The notes beneath the pieces are model-generated. The model did no database searches and had not been told where the DNA came from. It worked only from the letters and a program-made list of their open reading frames with translations. Position numbers and translations under genes: made by a program. Positions 1 through 7,084 of a stretch of 8,628 nt of DNA are shown here, in pieces; position 1 is the stretch's first letter, and the number at the start of each line of letters is the position of its first letter. Source of the stretch: Candidatus Omnitrophota bacterium (GTDB lineage Bacteria > Omnitrophota > Gorgyraeia > JABMRN01); NCBI GenBank assembly GCA_028702395.1, contig JAQVOV010000064.1, positions 1 through 8,628 of the forward strand. The letters run 5' to 3'.

Positions 1-246
1 ATTATCCGCTAAACACAAGATCATATCAATATGACCATATTTCGCAAGCTCAGAAAGATTTATTGCATGAAGAATATTTAAACTATCACAGGCTTGTTTA
101 TTGACTTGATTAATTGCCAGATCTATAACCCCTGAAAAATGGAATTCTGTACTATGGGCAAAAGTCCTGCAAATTTCAGCAAGATCTTGCCCTTGAGATA
201 CAACACTGATATTGATCTTGCCTGATGTTCTTTCTGTATTATCCAT
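1..246 (-). CDS. Unrecognised protein, N-terminal 82 residues (runs off the left edge)
   Basis: An open frame begins with ATG at 246-244 and stays open to base 1, giving exactly 82 codons. A good Shine-Dalgarno AGAAGGAGAT (251-260) precedes the start. The protein begins MDNTERTSGKINISVV and has no signal peptide or obvious membrane helix in the visible part. I do not recognise it confidently. Its order (a short strand, a helical stretch, then DLAINQVNKQACDS, then a strand HIDMILCLADN) loosely resembles the start of RsbW-like HATPase_c_2 anti-sigma kinases. The glutamate and asparagine expected in the N-box would both be glutamine here, so any such relationship would be distant or degenerate. 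The gene diverges from mutS across 115 bases. The frame and start are well supported; the function is unknown. Confidence 0.7.
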   Translation of the reverse strand, partial: MDNTERTSGKINISVVSQGQDLAEICRTFAHSTEFHFSGVIDLAINQVNKQACDSLNILHAINLSELAKYGHIDMILCLADN

Positions 247-278
247 TAAAATCTCCTTCTGTGATTTTTATTTCATAT

Positions 279-284
279 ATTATA
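279..284 (-). promoter_or_regulatory. Candidate -10 box for the leftward gene
   Basis: The minus strand reads TATAAT here, a perfect -10 hexamer 32 bases upstream of the ATG at 246. No convincing -35 hexamer lies 16-18 bases further upstream. The surroundings are AT-rich, so chance occurrence is quite possible. Confidence 0.3.
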
Positions 285-300
285 TAGTATTTCTAAAAGA

Positions 301-329
301 TTTACACGGAAAATTTTACTTTTTCTAAA
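301..329 (+). promoter_or_regulatory. Candidate mutSL promoter
   Basis: TTTACA (301-306) and TCTAAA (324-329) are spaced by 17 bases and match the sigma-70 consensus at 5/6 and 4/6 positions. They lie 32 bases before the mutS ATG at 362 and 50 before the alternative ATG at 380. The match is moderate in AT-rich DNA and nothing else supports it. Confidence 0.28.
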
Positions 330-361
330 ATTAACTTTTTTATTCCCTTATCTGCGATTTT

Positions 362-2950
362 ATGATATATATATCTACAATGAAACCAGAAACCCCAATG
401 TTAACACAATATGCAAAGATCAAGGCACAACATAAAGATGCTATTCTTTTTTTTAGATTAGGGGATTTTTATGAGATGTTCTATGATGATGCAAAAATAG
501 CTTCTGCTATATTGAACGTTGTTCTTACTGCTCGATCGAACGGAAGTTCAGGGAAAGTCCCTATGTGCGGTATTCCCTATCATTCTGCGGAAAATTATAT
601 TACACGATTAATAAAAGCCGGTAAAAAAGTAGCTATATGTGAACAACTTGAAGATCCATCAAAAACAAAAGGAATAGTAAAACGTGATGTAATACGTACA
701 ATAACATCCGGAACATTTATTGATGATAACAGCACTTCAGCACGATACCTTTTTTCTGTTTCTTTTGGAAAAGATCATATAGGTCTTGCATTCAGAGAAT
801 CTTCAAGCAGTATTATACAAACTAATCAGTATGATAACATAGAAAATGCTGCTGAAGTTATCTCAAAGTTCCCTATTCATGAATGCATTTACCCTGAGTA
901 TAGCAGTGCCAAAGCAAAGCAGTTTTTTAAACATCCTCTTTTAGTTAATAAAGATTTCCTGCGATCGCCTGTAGAGGACTGGTTATATAATCTTGAAATG
1001 TCCAAAAAATCATTATCTGAGCATTTTAAAGTAGCTTCGGTTTCCGGATTTGGTATTGAAGGCTCAACAGAATCAATAACAGCATCAGCTGCACTTTTGG
1101 AATATCTCAAGCAGATGAACAAACAACCTTTACTCCATATTGATAAACTTTCACTTTATACAGGTTCCAAATTCCTTTATCTTTCACCTGCAGCCTGTTA
1201 TGGGCTAGAACTTGACCTATTATCAAAATATCTTGATAAAACAAAAACACCTTTCGGCAAACGAAAATTCAAGGATTGGCTTTATCATCCTCTGAAAAAT
1301 GTTGAGCTTATAAAACAACGTCAAAACGCTATTGTCACTTTAAGAGAATATAAGGATATCCATGAAAAACTTGGTTTTCTTCTTTCAAATACTCCTGACA
1401 TTGAAAAAAGCATCTCCAGAATAAGCTGCAGAACCTCAACTCCTAAGGATATCATTGCTATAAAGACCACACTTGTAAAAGTTCCCGAAATAGAAAAGCT
1501 TTTATCCCGGTTTTCAAGCAGTAATACACTTTTTTCTATAAAAGATGTCCCTGAACTTTGTCAGCTACTTGAGAATTCGATAAACGATGATATCCCTTCA
1601 TCAAATTATCAAGGCAAAATAATAAAAAGAGGTTTTAATAAAGAACTTGATGATCTTAAAAGTATTCAGGAAAACTGTAATGATTGGTTAAGGGATTATC
1701 AGGCAAAAGAAATAAAACGCTCCGGTATAAACACTTTAAAGGTTGGGTTTAACCAAGTTTTTGGTTATTATATTGTTGTAAGTAAAGCCAATGCTGCTAT
1801 AGTTCCTCAAGATTATATACGAAAACAGACTCTTGTAAATGCAGAACGATTTATAACTCCTGAGTTAAAGGAGTTCGAAGAAAAAATGCTTACAGCTGAT
1901 GAAAAAGTTTTCGCTATTGAAAAAGAATTAGTAGATATGATAAATGCGAAAATATTATCTTTTTCTTCAAAGCTTTACGATATAAGTAATGATCTTGCCA
2001 CTATTGATGTTCTGTTCTCGATGACAAAACTAAGTCACAATAATGGTTATATACTCCCTACTGTTAATGATTCGGACGAACTGAACATAATTGAGGGGCG
2101 TCATCCGATCGTTGAAGCAACATCTGATGAACCTTTTGTTGCCAATAGTACACATTTGGATCGTGAAACTGATCATTTACATATAATTACCGGCCCTAAT
2201 ATGGCCGGTAAATCAACTTACATCAGACAAACTGCAATACTTACTATAATGTCGCAAATGGGAAGTTTTATACCGGCACAAAGCGCTTCAGTAGGTCTTG
2301 TTGATAAAATATTCACGCGTATCGGTGCACATGATGATATAACAAAAGGACAGAGTACTTTTATGGTGGAAATGACCGAAGCTGCTGATATACTTAACAA
2401 CATTACCCCAAAAAGCCTTGTTATTTTAGATGAAATTGGAAGAGGCACAAGTACTTATGACGGACTTTCTATTGCATGGGCAGTTGCAGAGTTCTTACAG
2501 AAAAAACAGGTCCGAACACTTTTTGCTACACATTTTCATGAACTGACTATCCTGCAAGACCAGTTCAAAGGTGTCAAAAACTATAATATTTCCGTTAAAG
2601 AATGGGAAGATAATATAGTTTTCCTTCATAAAATAGTTCCTGGGGGCTGTGATGACAGTTATGGGATATATGTAGCAAAACTCGCAGGTATTCCAAACGA
2701 GGTTATAAAGCGAAGTTCTGAAATTTTATCAAAGCTTGAACTCTCTAATGACCTATCTGAAAAATTGTCTACAAAAAAAATAGTAAAAGAAAATCAAATG
2801 ACATTTTTTTCTGATCCATCTTCTAAACAAGATCCGGAATTACAAAAAATAAAAAACTATCTTCTTAATATAGATCCTAATGACATCTCACCTATGCACG
2901 CTCTTGAACTGATAAACAAATGGAAAGGAAAGATCAATGGGCAAAATTGA
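362..2950 (+). CDS. mutS: DNA mismatch repair protein MutS
   Basis: MutS binds base mismatches and small loops in newly replicated DNA and, after ATP binding, recruits MutL. The 862-residue product is full length for the family. The N-terminal domain carries the mismatch-reading F-x-E motif in GDFYEMF (Phe36, Glu38), preceded by TPMLTQY. The C-terminal ATPase has Walker A GPNMAGKST (611-619), Walker B LVILDE (686-691) followed by GRGTST, and the FATHFHEL segment with His724. QMTFF at 812-816 fits a beta-clamp binding motif. The last residues, SPMHALELINKWK, fit the usual C-terminal helix. Neither ATG 362 nor the in-frame ATG 380 (MKPETPML) has a Shine-Dalgarno. The 380 start gives a typical MutS N-terminus; the 362 start gives F-x-E the same numbering as the E. 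coli protein. It overlaps mutL by 14 bases. Confidence 0.98.
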   Translation: MIYISTMKPETPMLTQYAKIKAQHKDAILFFRLGDFYEMFYDDAKIASAILNVVLTARSNGSSGKVPMCGIPYHSAENYITRLIKAGKKVAICEQLEDPSKTKGIVKRDVIRTITSGTFIDDNSTSARYLFSVSFGKDHIGLAFRESSSSIIQTNQYDNIENAAEVISKFPIHECIYPEYSSAKAKQFFKHPLLVNKDFLRSPVEDWLYNLEMSKKSLSEHFKVASVSGFGIEGSTESITASAALLEYLKQMNKQPLLHIDKLSLYTGSKFLYLSPAACYGLELDLLSKYLDKTKTPFGKRKFKDWLYHPLKNVELIKQRQNAIVTLREYKDIHEKLGFLLSNTPDIEKSISRISCRTSTPKDIIAIKTTLVKVPEIEKLLSRFSSSNTLFSIKDVPELCQLLENSINDDIPSSNYQGKIIKRGFNKELDDLKSIQENCNDWLRDYQAKEIKRSGINTLKVGFNQVFGYYIVVSKANAAIVPQDYIRKQTLVNAERFITPELKEFEEKMLTADEKVFAIEKELVDMINAKILSFSSKLYDISNDLATIDVLFSMTKLSHNNGYILPTVNDSDELNIIEGRHPIVEATSDEPFVANSTHLDRETDHLHIITGPNMAGKSTYIRQTAILTIMSQMGSFIPAQSASVGLVDKIFTRIGAHDDITKGQSTFMVEMTEAADILNNITPKSLVILDEIGRGTSTYDGLSIAWAVAEFLQKKQVRTLFATHFHELTILQDQFKGVKNYNISVKEWEDNIVFLHKIVPGGCDDSYGIYVAKLAGIPNEVIKRSSEILSKLELSNDLSEKLSTKKIVKENQMTFFSDPSSKQDPELQKIKNYLLNIDPNDISPMHALELINKWKGKINGQN

Positions 2951-4814
2951 ACTTTTACCGCCAGAACTTATAAGCAAGATCGCTGCTGGCGAAGTTATCG
3001 AACGGCCAGCCTCTGTAGTCAAAGAACTTCTGGAAAATGCAATTGATGCAGGATCCGATTCTGTTGATATCGAATTGGAAAAAGCCGGCAAGATCCTAGT
3101 ACGTGTTAAGGATACTGGTACTGGTATGGAAAAAGATGATCTTGAGAAAATTTTTCTACGCCATTCAACAAGTAAGATCAAAACAAGTGAAGACCTTTTT
3201 AATATTAATTCTTTAGGATTCAGAGGTGAAGCGCTATATAGCGTGCAGGCAATTGCAGATATAACAATAAAAACTAAAACACATCAATCTGATATGGGAT
3301 GGCAAACACATGCTAGAGGCGGTTCTGCTCCTGTTGTAACACCATATACAATGAATGAAGGTACAAGTATTGAAGTAAGGGAATTGTTCTTTAATACACC
3401 TGCCAGGCGAAAATTTTTAAAAACCGACTCCACTGAACTTAACCAGATCTTAAATGTGGTCATTCCCTATTCGATCTTACATGAGAACATCAAGTTCTCT
3501 CTTTCTAATAATGAACGTATTATACTTGATCTTTCTGCTAATAATAACAAACTTTCAAGAATGGCAGAAGTATTGAATATAAATAAAGACGATCTTATAC
3601 TCTCCGAAGCACTATCTGAAGATAATTCAATAAGTATAGAGTTAATACTTGGTAATATAAACATACAAAGAGTTAAACGGGATATGCAATTCATTTTTGT
3701 TAACAATAGACCTGTATTCAATAAAGCTATAAGTTTCCATATAAATCAAATATACAAACTTATCTTCCCTCAAAACATTCATCCATGTTTTGCATGTTTT
3801 GTCCATCTTCCTAATGAAGATATCGATGTGAACATTCACCCTACTAAACGTGAGATCAATCTTAAGGATGAGAAAAAGTTCATACCTCTTTTACGAAGAA
3901 CATGTGAGAGAGCTTTGATGGAACATGGAAAAGCGAAAGCGGTTACTTTGTGCGAGAAGCCAGAGGCCAGAGGCCAGAAACCAGAAAATGCACTACAAAA
4001 TAGCACTGAAAAAAAATTTGGCGTTGATATCCCCTTCAATAAATCATTCAAAAAACTTGAAGAAGAGTTTTCAAAAATGTCTGATACTTCCCTAGACTCG
4101 ACTGAAGATAAGTTTACACAAGACACAAGACTCAAGACTCAAGACTCAAAGCAATACGTACTTTTTACAGGTGACAATAAACCCAGAGAAGCTCTTGAAA
4201 AAGATCTTGAGAACTATACACAAAAAACACTAGCAAACAAATTAAGCATAGCTGCATATATTGGTAAATTCATAAACAAATATCTTTTGTTTGAAAGTAA
4301 TGAAACATTGCTTATTGTTGATCAGCATGCAGCACAAGAACGTATAACTTACGAAAGTCTGCTAAAACAGCTTTTATCGAAAAAGATAGAGGTTCAAAGA
4401 CTACTTCTCCCTATTATGTTGGATCTTTCTACTCAAGAGCTCGTTGTTTGGGAAAATATCCATAATGACATTGAGAAGATCGGCTTTGATACAACTAAGA
4501 TGAAAGGTAATTCTATCGCAATACACTCTCATCCTGCACTAATAAACAAACCTGATATAGCTGTTATGAACATTCTGTCTACAGACGATACGAGATACCA
4601 GATACGAGATACGAGATACGATCCAAATGATATTGCACGTCGTGCTTGTAGAAAATCTGTCAAAGCCGGAGATATTTTAAAACCGGAAGAAGCAGATTCA
4701 TTGAAAGAGCAACTCTTAAATTGCGACAACTCTTTCACCTGCCCGCATGGCAGACCAACTGTAATTGAGATAACTGATAAGTTTTTGGAGAGACAGTTTT
4801 TAAGACAACTTTAA
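2937..4814 (+). CDS. mutL: DNA mismatch repair protein MutL, endonuclease type
   Basis: MutL couples MutS recognition to strand removal. The 625-residue product has an N-terminal GHKL ATPase: KELLENAIDAG (Glu30, Asn34), DTGTGM (Asp59; Thr60 where the family usually has Asn), RHSTSK (75-80), GFRGEAL (94-100), FFNTPARRKF, and DVNIHPTK. A low-complexity linker (about 335-415) leads to a C-terminal domain with every endonuclease signature: DQHA-x2-E-x4-E at 462-473, ACR at 570-572, CPHGRP at 602-607, and FLR at 621-623. It should therefore nick DNA itself, as in bacteria without MutH. The start is well placed, with AGGA (2926-2929) seven bases before the ATG, inside the 3' end of mutS, so translation is probably coupled. 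Three in-frame heptamer repeat arrays interrupt the gene, two in the linker and one in the C-terminal domain. Confidence 0.98.
   Translation: MGKIELLPPELISKIAAGEVIERPASVVKELLENAIDAGSDSVDIELEKAGKILVRVKDTGTGMEKDDLEKIFLRHSTSKIKTSEDLFNINSLGFRGEALYSVQAIADITIKTKTHQSDMGWQTHARGGSAPVVTPYTMNEGTSIEVRELFFNTPARRKFLKTDSTELNQILNVVIPYSILHENIKFSLSNNERIILDLSANNNKLSRMAEVLNINKDDLILSEALSEDNSISIELILGNINIQRVKRDMQFIFVNNRPVFNKAISFHINQIYKLIFPQNIHPCFACFVHLPNEDIDVNIHPTKREINLKDEKKFIPLLRRTCERALMEHGKAKAVTLCEKPEARGQKPENALQNSTEKKFGVDIPFNKSFKKLEEEFSKMSDTSLDSTEDKFTQDTRLKTQDSKQYVLFTGDNKPREALEKDLENYTQKTLANKLSIAAYIGKFINKYLLFESNETLLIVDQHAAQERITYESLLKQLLSKKIEVQRLLLPIMLDLSTQELVVWENIHNDIEKIGFDTTKMKGNSIAIHSHPALINKPDIAVMNILSTDDTRYQIRDTRYDPNDIARRACRKSVKAGDILKPEEADSLKEQLLNCDNSFTCPHGRPTVIEITDKFLERQFLRQL
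3954..3988 (+). repeat. Heptamer array A, in the mutL linker
   Basis: Five tandem 7-bp units: GAGAAGC, CAGAGGC, CAGAGGC, CAGAAAC, CAGAAAA. Translation gives a 7-residue periodic peptide (EKPEARG then QKPEN, residues 340-351) in the linker between the ATPase and endonuclease domains. Confidence 0.85.
4116..4150 (+). repeat. Heptamer array B, in the mutL linker
   Basis: Five tandem 7-bp units: ACACAAG, ACACAAG, ACTCAAG, ACTCAAG, ACTCAAA. The encoded peptide is periodic over 7 residues (TQDTRLK then TQDSK, residues 394-405). It lies in the same linker as array A but has a different unit sequence. Confidence 0.88.
4587..4621 (+). repeat. Heptamer array C, in the MutL C-terminal domain
   Basis: Five tandem 7-bp units: GATACGA, GATACCA, GATACGA, GATACGA, GATACGA. 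It encodes DTRYQIR then DTRYD (residues 551-562). This sits eight residues before the ACR endonuclease motif, in a folded domain rather than in the linker, presumably in a surface loop. Confidence 0.9.
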
Positions 4815-4880
4815 TTTAAGATCTTGCACAAACACATATTGCCAAGATGAATTAATGTTTTTTGCTTTGTTTTTTTTCTT
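4811..4880 (+). terminator. Probable mutSL terminator, AT-rich hairpin plus T-run
   Basis: TTAATT (4811-4816) with ATCTTG (4821-4826) can pair with CAAGAT (4843-4848) and AATTAA (4850-4855), leaving a small internal loop. A T-rich run from 4856 to 4880 follows. The stem is weak and overlaps the last codons of mutL. The region also separates convergent genes, since the next gene ends at 4879 on the other strand. Confidence 0.35.
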
Positions 4881-5100
4881 AGCTAGGACTACTTTCAGGG
4901 ACAGGAGATGCCATCTGCCATGAACCTTGCTGTCCACGAACTGTTCCAGGACAAGGTGTAACAATAGTTGTGCCTGTTTCAACACATGAATTTCTCCCTG
5001 GAGACATATAAGCACCACCTATAACACAAATCTGTATTAAAGCCTGCTCAGGATCAAGTTTAACTACTTTTATTTTAGGGCTAATGTATTTTATTTTCAT
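4879..5100 (-). CDS. Short cysteine peptide, LDPxQA/GGAY family, copy 1
   Basis: A 73-residue product that I cannot assign to a named family. It is clearly related to the 74-residue product at 5674-5898. Both have a basic N-terminus with KY and P.IK, then LDP[ED]QA (15-20 here), a Cys (25), GGAY (28-31), and two more aligned Cys (39 and 50, the latter in CP). Both end in PS, with identical final bases CCTAGCTAA. The half before GGAY is much better conserved than the half after it, as expected for a leader plus variable core of a ribosomally made, modified peptide; this is inference. It is too short and polar for a membrane protein and lacks a standard signal peptide. There is no Shine-Dalgarno before the ATG, but a promoter ends only six bases upstream, so a leaderless mRNA is possible. 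No maturase or exporter is in the window. Confidence 0.72.
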   Translation of the reverse strand: MKIKYISPKIKVVKLDPEQALIQICVIGGAYMSPGRNSCVETGTTIVTPCPGTVRGQQGSWQMASPVPESSPS

Positions 5101-5106
5101 TAATAT

Positions 5107-5135
5107 ATTTTATACTATTTTAGCATCGTTTTCAA
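5107..5135 (-). promoter_or_regulatory. Candidate promoter for the first Cys peptide
   Basis: On the minus strand TTGAAA (5135-5130) and TAAAAT (5112-5107) are spaced by exactly 17 bases, each matching consensus at 5/6. The -10 box ends six bases before the ATG, which puts the start site at or beside the start codon and agrees with the missing Shine-Dalgarno. Confidence 0.42.
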
Positions 5136-5171
5136 TGATGGATTTTTCAGTAAAATATTTTAAACATCTTC

Positions 5172-5435
5172 TTAGATAGATGAAGAGTTATAATTTTTAT
5201 TTCTCATAAAAAGGAATATATCAACTACGATCATACAACAATTTATAATATACAAATACAGCACAATATTCATATTGAATAATATTTTATATGTTATACC
5301 TGAAAGATAACCAATAAAACAAACGATCAAAAACCATATACTTTTACCGTCATTACTTTTGCTCATCAATGATTTCCATACGGATAATGGCCAGGCAAGC
5401 CCGAAACATATAAGCATTATTGCTTCGAAGATCAT
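5172..5435 (-). CDS. Small three-helix membrane protein, PQ-loop/SemiSWEET-like
   Basis: An 87-residue, very hydrophobic product with three predicted membrane spans, at about 4-20, 33-50 and 56-77, and a short polar tail. The first span ends in GLAWPLSVWKSLMSKSNDGKS, which has the layout of a PQ-loop: a helix-breaking Pro, a basic stretch, then S..GKS before the next helix. One three-helix unit of this type is the size of the SemiSWEET-like proteins, which work as dimers, some as sugar transporters. The exact PQ pair is absent (WP instead), so transport activity and substrate are unproven. The frame continues upstream to an ATG at 5453, but AAGGAG (5440-5445) lies inside that extension four bases before ATG 5435, so 5435 is the better start. 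It sits between the two Cys peptide genes, on the same strand. Confidence 0.75.
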   Translation of the reverse strand: MIFEAIMLICFGLAWPLSVWKSLMSKSNDGKSIWFLIVCFIGYLSGITYKILFNMNIVLYLYIINCCMIVVDIFLFMRNKNYNSSSI

Positions 5436-5439
5436 CTTA

Positions 5440-5445
5440 CTCCTT
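5440..5445 (-). promoter_or_regulatory. Ribosome binding site that decides the membrane protein start
   Basis: The minus strand reads AAGGAG, four bases before ATG 5435. The longer candidate start at 5453 would place this site inside the coding sequence and has no site of its own. Confidence 0.65.
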
Positions 5446-5457
5446 AATAGCATATTT

Positions 5458-5492
5458 AAGATAAAAGATTAAAGAATAAAGATAAAAGAGTG
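5458..5492 (-). repeat. Heptamer array D, intergenic
   Basis: Plus-strand units AAGATAA, AAGATTA, AAGAATA, AAGATAA and a decayed fifth, AAGAGTG. The array lies just upstream of the membrane protein gene, in its 5' leader or promoter region. On the minus strand it is directly preceded by AGGATGTTCCAC, which resembles the sequence before array E. Confidence 0.7.
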
Positions 5493-5557
5493 GAACATCC
5501 TAAATACAGTTAGTTAATAAAAAACTTTAAAGAAAATTAATATTTTTTATTGTTCTC

Positions 5558-5589
5558 TTGTAGGGGCAATTCATGAATTGCCCCTACAA
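5558..5589. repeat. Perfect 32-bp palindrome, GTAGGGGC type, copy 1
   Basis: TTGTAGGGGCAATTCA followed by its exact reverse complement. The ends (GTAGGGGC/GCCCCTAC) and the right-hand TTCAGGAC (5598-5605) are shared with the copy at 7232-7259, whereas the centre differs. It lies in the 220 bases between the membrane protein gene and the second Cys peptide, which hold no gene. It looks like a REP or MITE-like dispersed element. Confidence 0.85.
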
Positions 5590-5673
5590 AACTTTTGTTC
5601 AGGACCATCCACACTTTTTACTTTATACGCCATCTATGATAGAGGGCTCTTTTCCTTAGAATATTTTCTATAT

Positions 5674-5898
5674 TTAGCTAGGCTGTTGTGTCAGATCATT
5701 TCTATTCCAAATAGTTATTGTAGCAACACCTTTAACAGGAACCGGACAAGCAAAAAATGGCCCCAACAGACCTGTGCCATGATACTTACATTGTACTGTA
5801 TTCGAAAAATATGCCCCCCCAACTTTACAAACTTCAAGAACTGCCTGATCAGGATCAAGTGGAATAGATTTTATACATGGTTTATTATATTTTTTCAA
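5674..5898 (-). CDS. Short cysteine peptide, LDPxQA/GGAY family, copy 2
   Basis: A 74-residue paralogue of the 4879-5100 product. Shared landmarks are KY..P.IK near the start, LDPDQA (14-19), Cys24, GGAY (27-30), Cys37, CP at Cys51, and a final PS. It has an extra Cys8. The start is TTG at 5898, supported by GGAGAT (5905-5910) eight bases upstream. No ATG gives a full-length product. The leuB stop codon is only 13 bases upstream, so it is probably read from the leuB transcript, a surprising partner for a peptide gene. The region after GGAY diverges strongly between the copies apart from Cys and Gly positions, which suggests a conserved leader and a variable mature part. The biochemical role is unknown; a RiPP precursor, signal or bacteriocin-like peptide are all possible. 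Confidence 0.75.
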   Translation of the reverse strand: MKKYNKPCIKSIPLDPDQAVLEVCKVGGAYFSNTVQCKYHGTGLLGPFFACPVPVKGVATITIWNRNDLTQQPS

Positions 5899-5911
5899 AA
5901 TATTATCTCCA

Positions 5912-6994
5912 TTATATTCTTGTAACTATAGCATCTCCCATTTCATGCGTCCCTATAACTTTATCGTTCTCCCCTGCAATATCTCCAGTGCGAAGTCCAT
6001 CAGAAAGAGTTTTTGAAACTGCATCATATATTGCTTGTGAAGCTTGATCAAGTCCAAAACTGTACTTTAACATCATTGCACCACTCAAAATTTGTGCAAT
6101 AGGATTAGCAATTCCTTTACCTGCAATATCAGGAGCAGAACCCCCAGCTGGCTCATATAATCCGAAATTATCTTTGTTCAAACTTGCTGAGCTTAAAAGA
6201 CCAATTGAACCTGTTAGCATTGCACATTCATCTGATATAATATCACCAAACATATTCCCACATAAAAGGACATCAAAATCAAAAGGCCTTTTTAACAACT
6301 GCATAGTAGCATTGTCTATATATATGTGTTCAAGCGCCACTTCAGGGTAGTTTTTTGCGACATTTGTAACAATTTCCCTCCACATGACCATTGATGTTAA
6401 AACATTTGCTTTATCAACTGAAGTAAGTTTTTTTCTTCGTTTCATAGCAAATTCAAAACCAAGTTTAGCTATTCTTTCAATTTCTGCTCTTGTATAAACA
6501 AGTGTATCATATGCTTTTTCATTTTGGCCAACACCATCTCTACCTTTTGGCTGTCCGAAATAAATACCGCCAGTAAGTTCTCTTACACAAAGAATATCAA
6601 AACCATTTTTAACAGTTTCAAATTTTAACGGGCTGTTCTTAGCAAGATCTTTAAAAAGAACAGCAGGACGAAGATTGCAAAAAAGTTCAAAATGTTTTCG
6701 TAATGGCAAAAGTGCAGCACGTTCTGGCTGCTGAGCAGGAGGCAAGTTTTCCCATTTAGGTCCGCCTACTGAACCAAATAAAATAGCATCACTCTCTTCG
6801 CAAAGTTTTAATGTATGTTCAGGCAAAGCTTTTCCGTGCGAATCAATACCTCCACCGCCAACCTCTGCAGCTGAATACTCCAATTTGAAATTGAATTTTT
6901 TTTGTACAGCATCAAGCACTTTTATGGCTTCAACCATAACCTCTGGGCCTATACCATCTCCTGCTAATACTGCAACTTTTTTTATTTCTGACAT
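5912..6994 (-). CDS. leuB: 3-isopropylmalate dehydrogenase
   Basis: LeuB oxidises and decarboxylates 3-isopropylmalate with NAD+ to 2-oxoisocaproate, the third dedicated step of leucine synthesis, in the cytoplasm. The 360-residue product is the normal length. It starts VAVLAGDGIGPEV and keeps the substrate-binding arginines (Arg99 and Arg109 in LRKHFELFCNLRPA, and Arg138 in RELTGGIYFG), Tyr145, Lys195 in SVDKANVL, and the metal-binding aspartates Asp227, Asp251 and Asp255. GGSAPDIAGKGIANP (284-298), with Asp289, fits the NAD-specific cofactor loop. The hydrophobic NLRPA and ELTGGIYFG context favours LeuB over isocitrate or tartrate relatives. AAGGAG (7003-7008) lies eight bases before the ATG. 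No leuA, leuC or leuD is adjacent. A strong promoter and a hairpin-rich leader lie upstream, and a Cys peptide gene follows 13 bases downstream. Confidence 0.97.
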   Translation of the reverse strand: MSEIKKVAVLAGDGIGPEVMVEAIKVLDAVQKKFNFKLEYSAAEVGGGGIDSHGKALPEHTLKLCEESDAILFGSVGGPKWENLPPAQQPERAALLPLRKHFELFCNLRPAVLFKDLAKNSPLKFETVKNGFDILCVRELTGGIYFGQPKGRDGVGQNEKAYDTLVYTRAEIERIAKLGFEFAMKRRKKLTSVDKANVLTSMVMWREIVTNVAKNYPEVALEHIYIDNATMQLLKRPFDFDVLLCGNMFGDIISDECAMLTGSIGLLSSASLNKDNFGLYEPAGGSAPDIAGKGIANPIAQILSGAMMLKYSFGLDQASQAIYDAVSKTLSDGLRTGDIAGENDKVIGTHEMGDAIVTRI

Positions 6995-7026
6995 ATTCGC
7001 GTCTCCTTATTAATTGATTTAAAGAA

Positions 7027-7069
7027 GACAGTTCTGAACTTCCCCCATAGTGGTAAGTTCAGAACTGTC
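7027..7069 (-). promoter_or_regulatory. 15-bp perfect hairpin in the leuB leader
   Basis: Arms GACAGTTCTGAACTT (7027-7041) and its exact complement (7055-7069) enclose a 13-base loop. In the minus-strand transcript the stem is followed by UUCUUU, then the leuB ribosome site about 20 bases on. It could be a weak attenuator or simply a dispersed inverted repeat. Confidence 0.6.
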
Positions 7070-7084
7070 ACCCTTTGATTTATC

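Noticed and set aside
4800..5018. Minus-strand 72-codon frame
   Set aside because: It overlaps the first Cys peptide in another frame and part of mutL. The other frame has the paralogue-supported protein.
5436..5453. Upstream ATG for the small membrane protein
   Set aside because: The Shine-Dalgarno AAGGAG lies inside this six-codon extension and points to ATG 5435.
5578..5925. Plus-strand 115-codon frame
   Set aside because: It starts inside the palindrome and is antisense to the well-supported second Cys peptide gene and its ribosome site.
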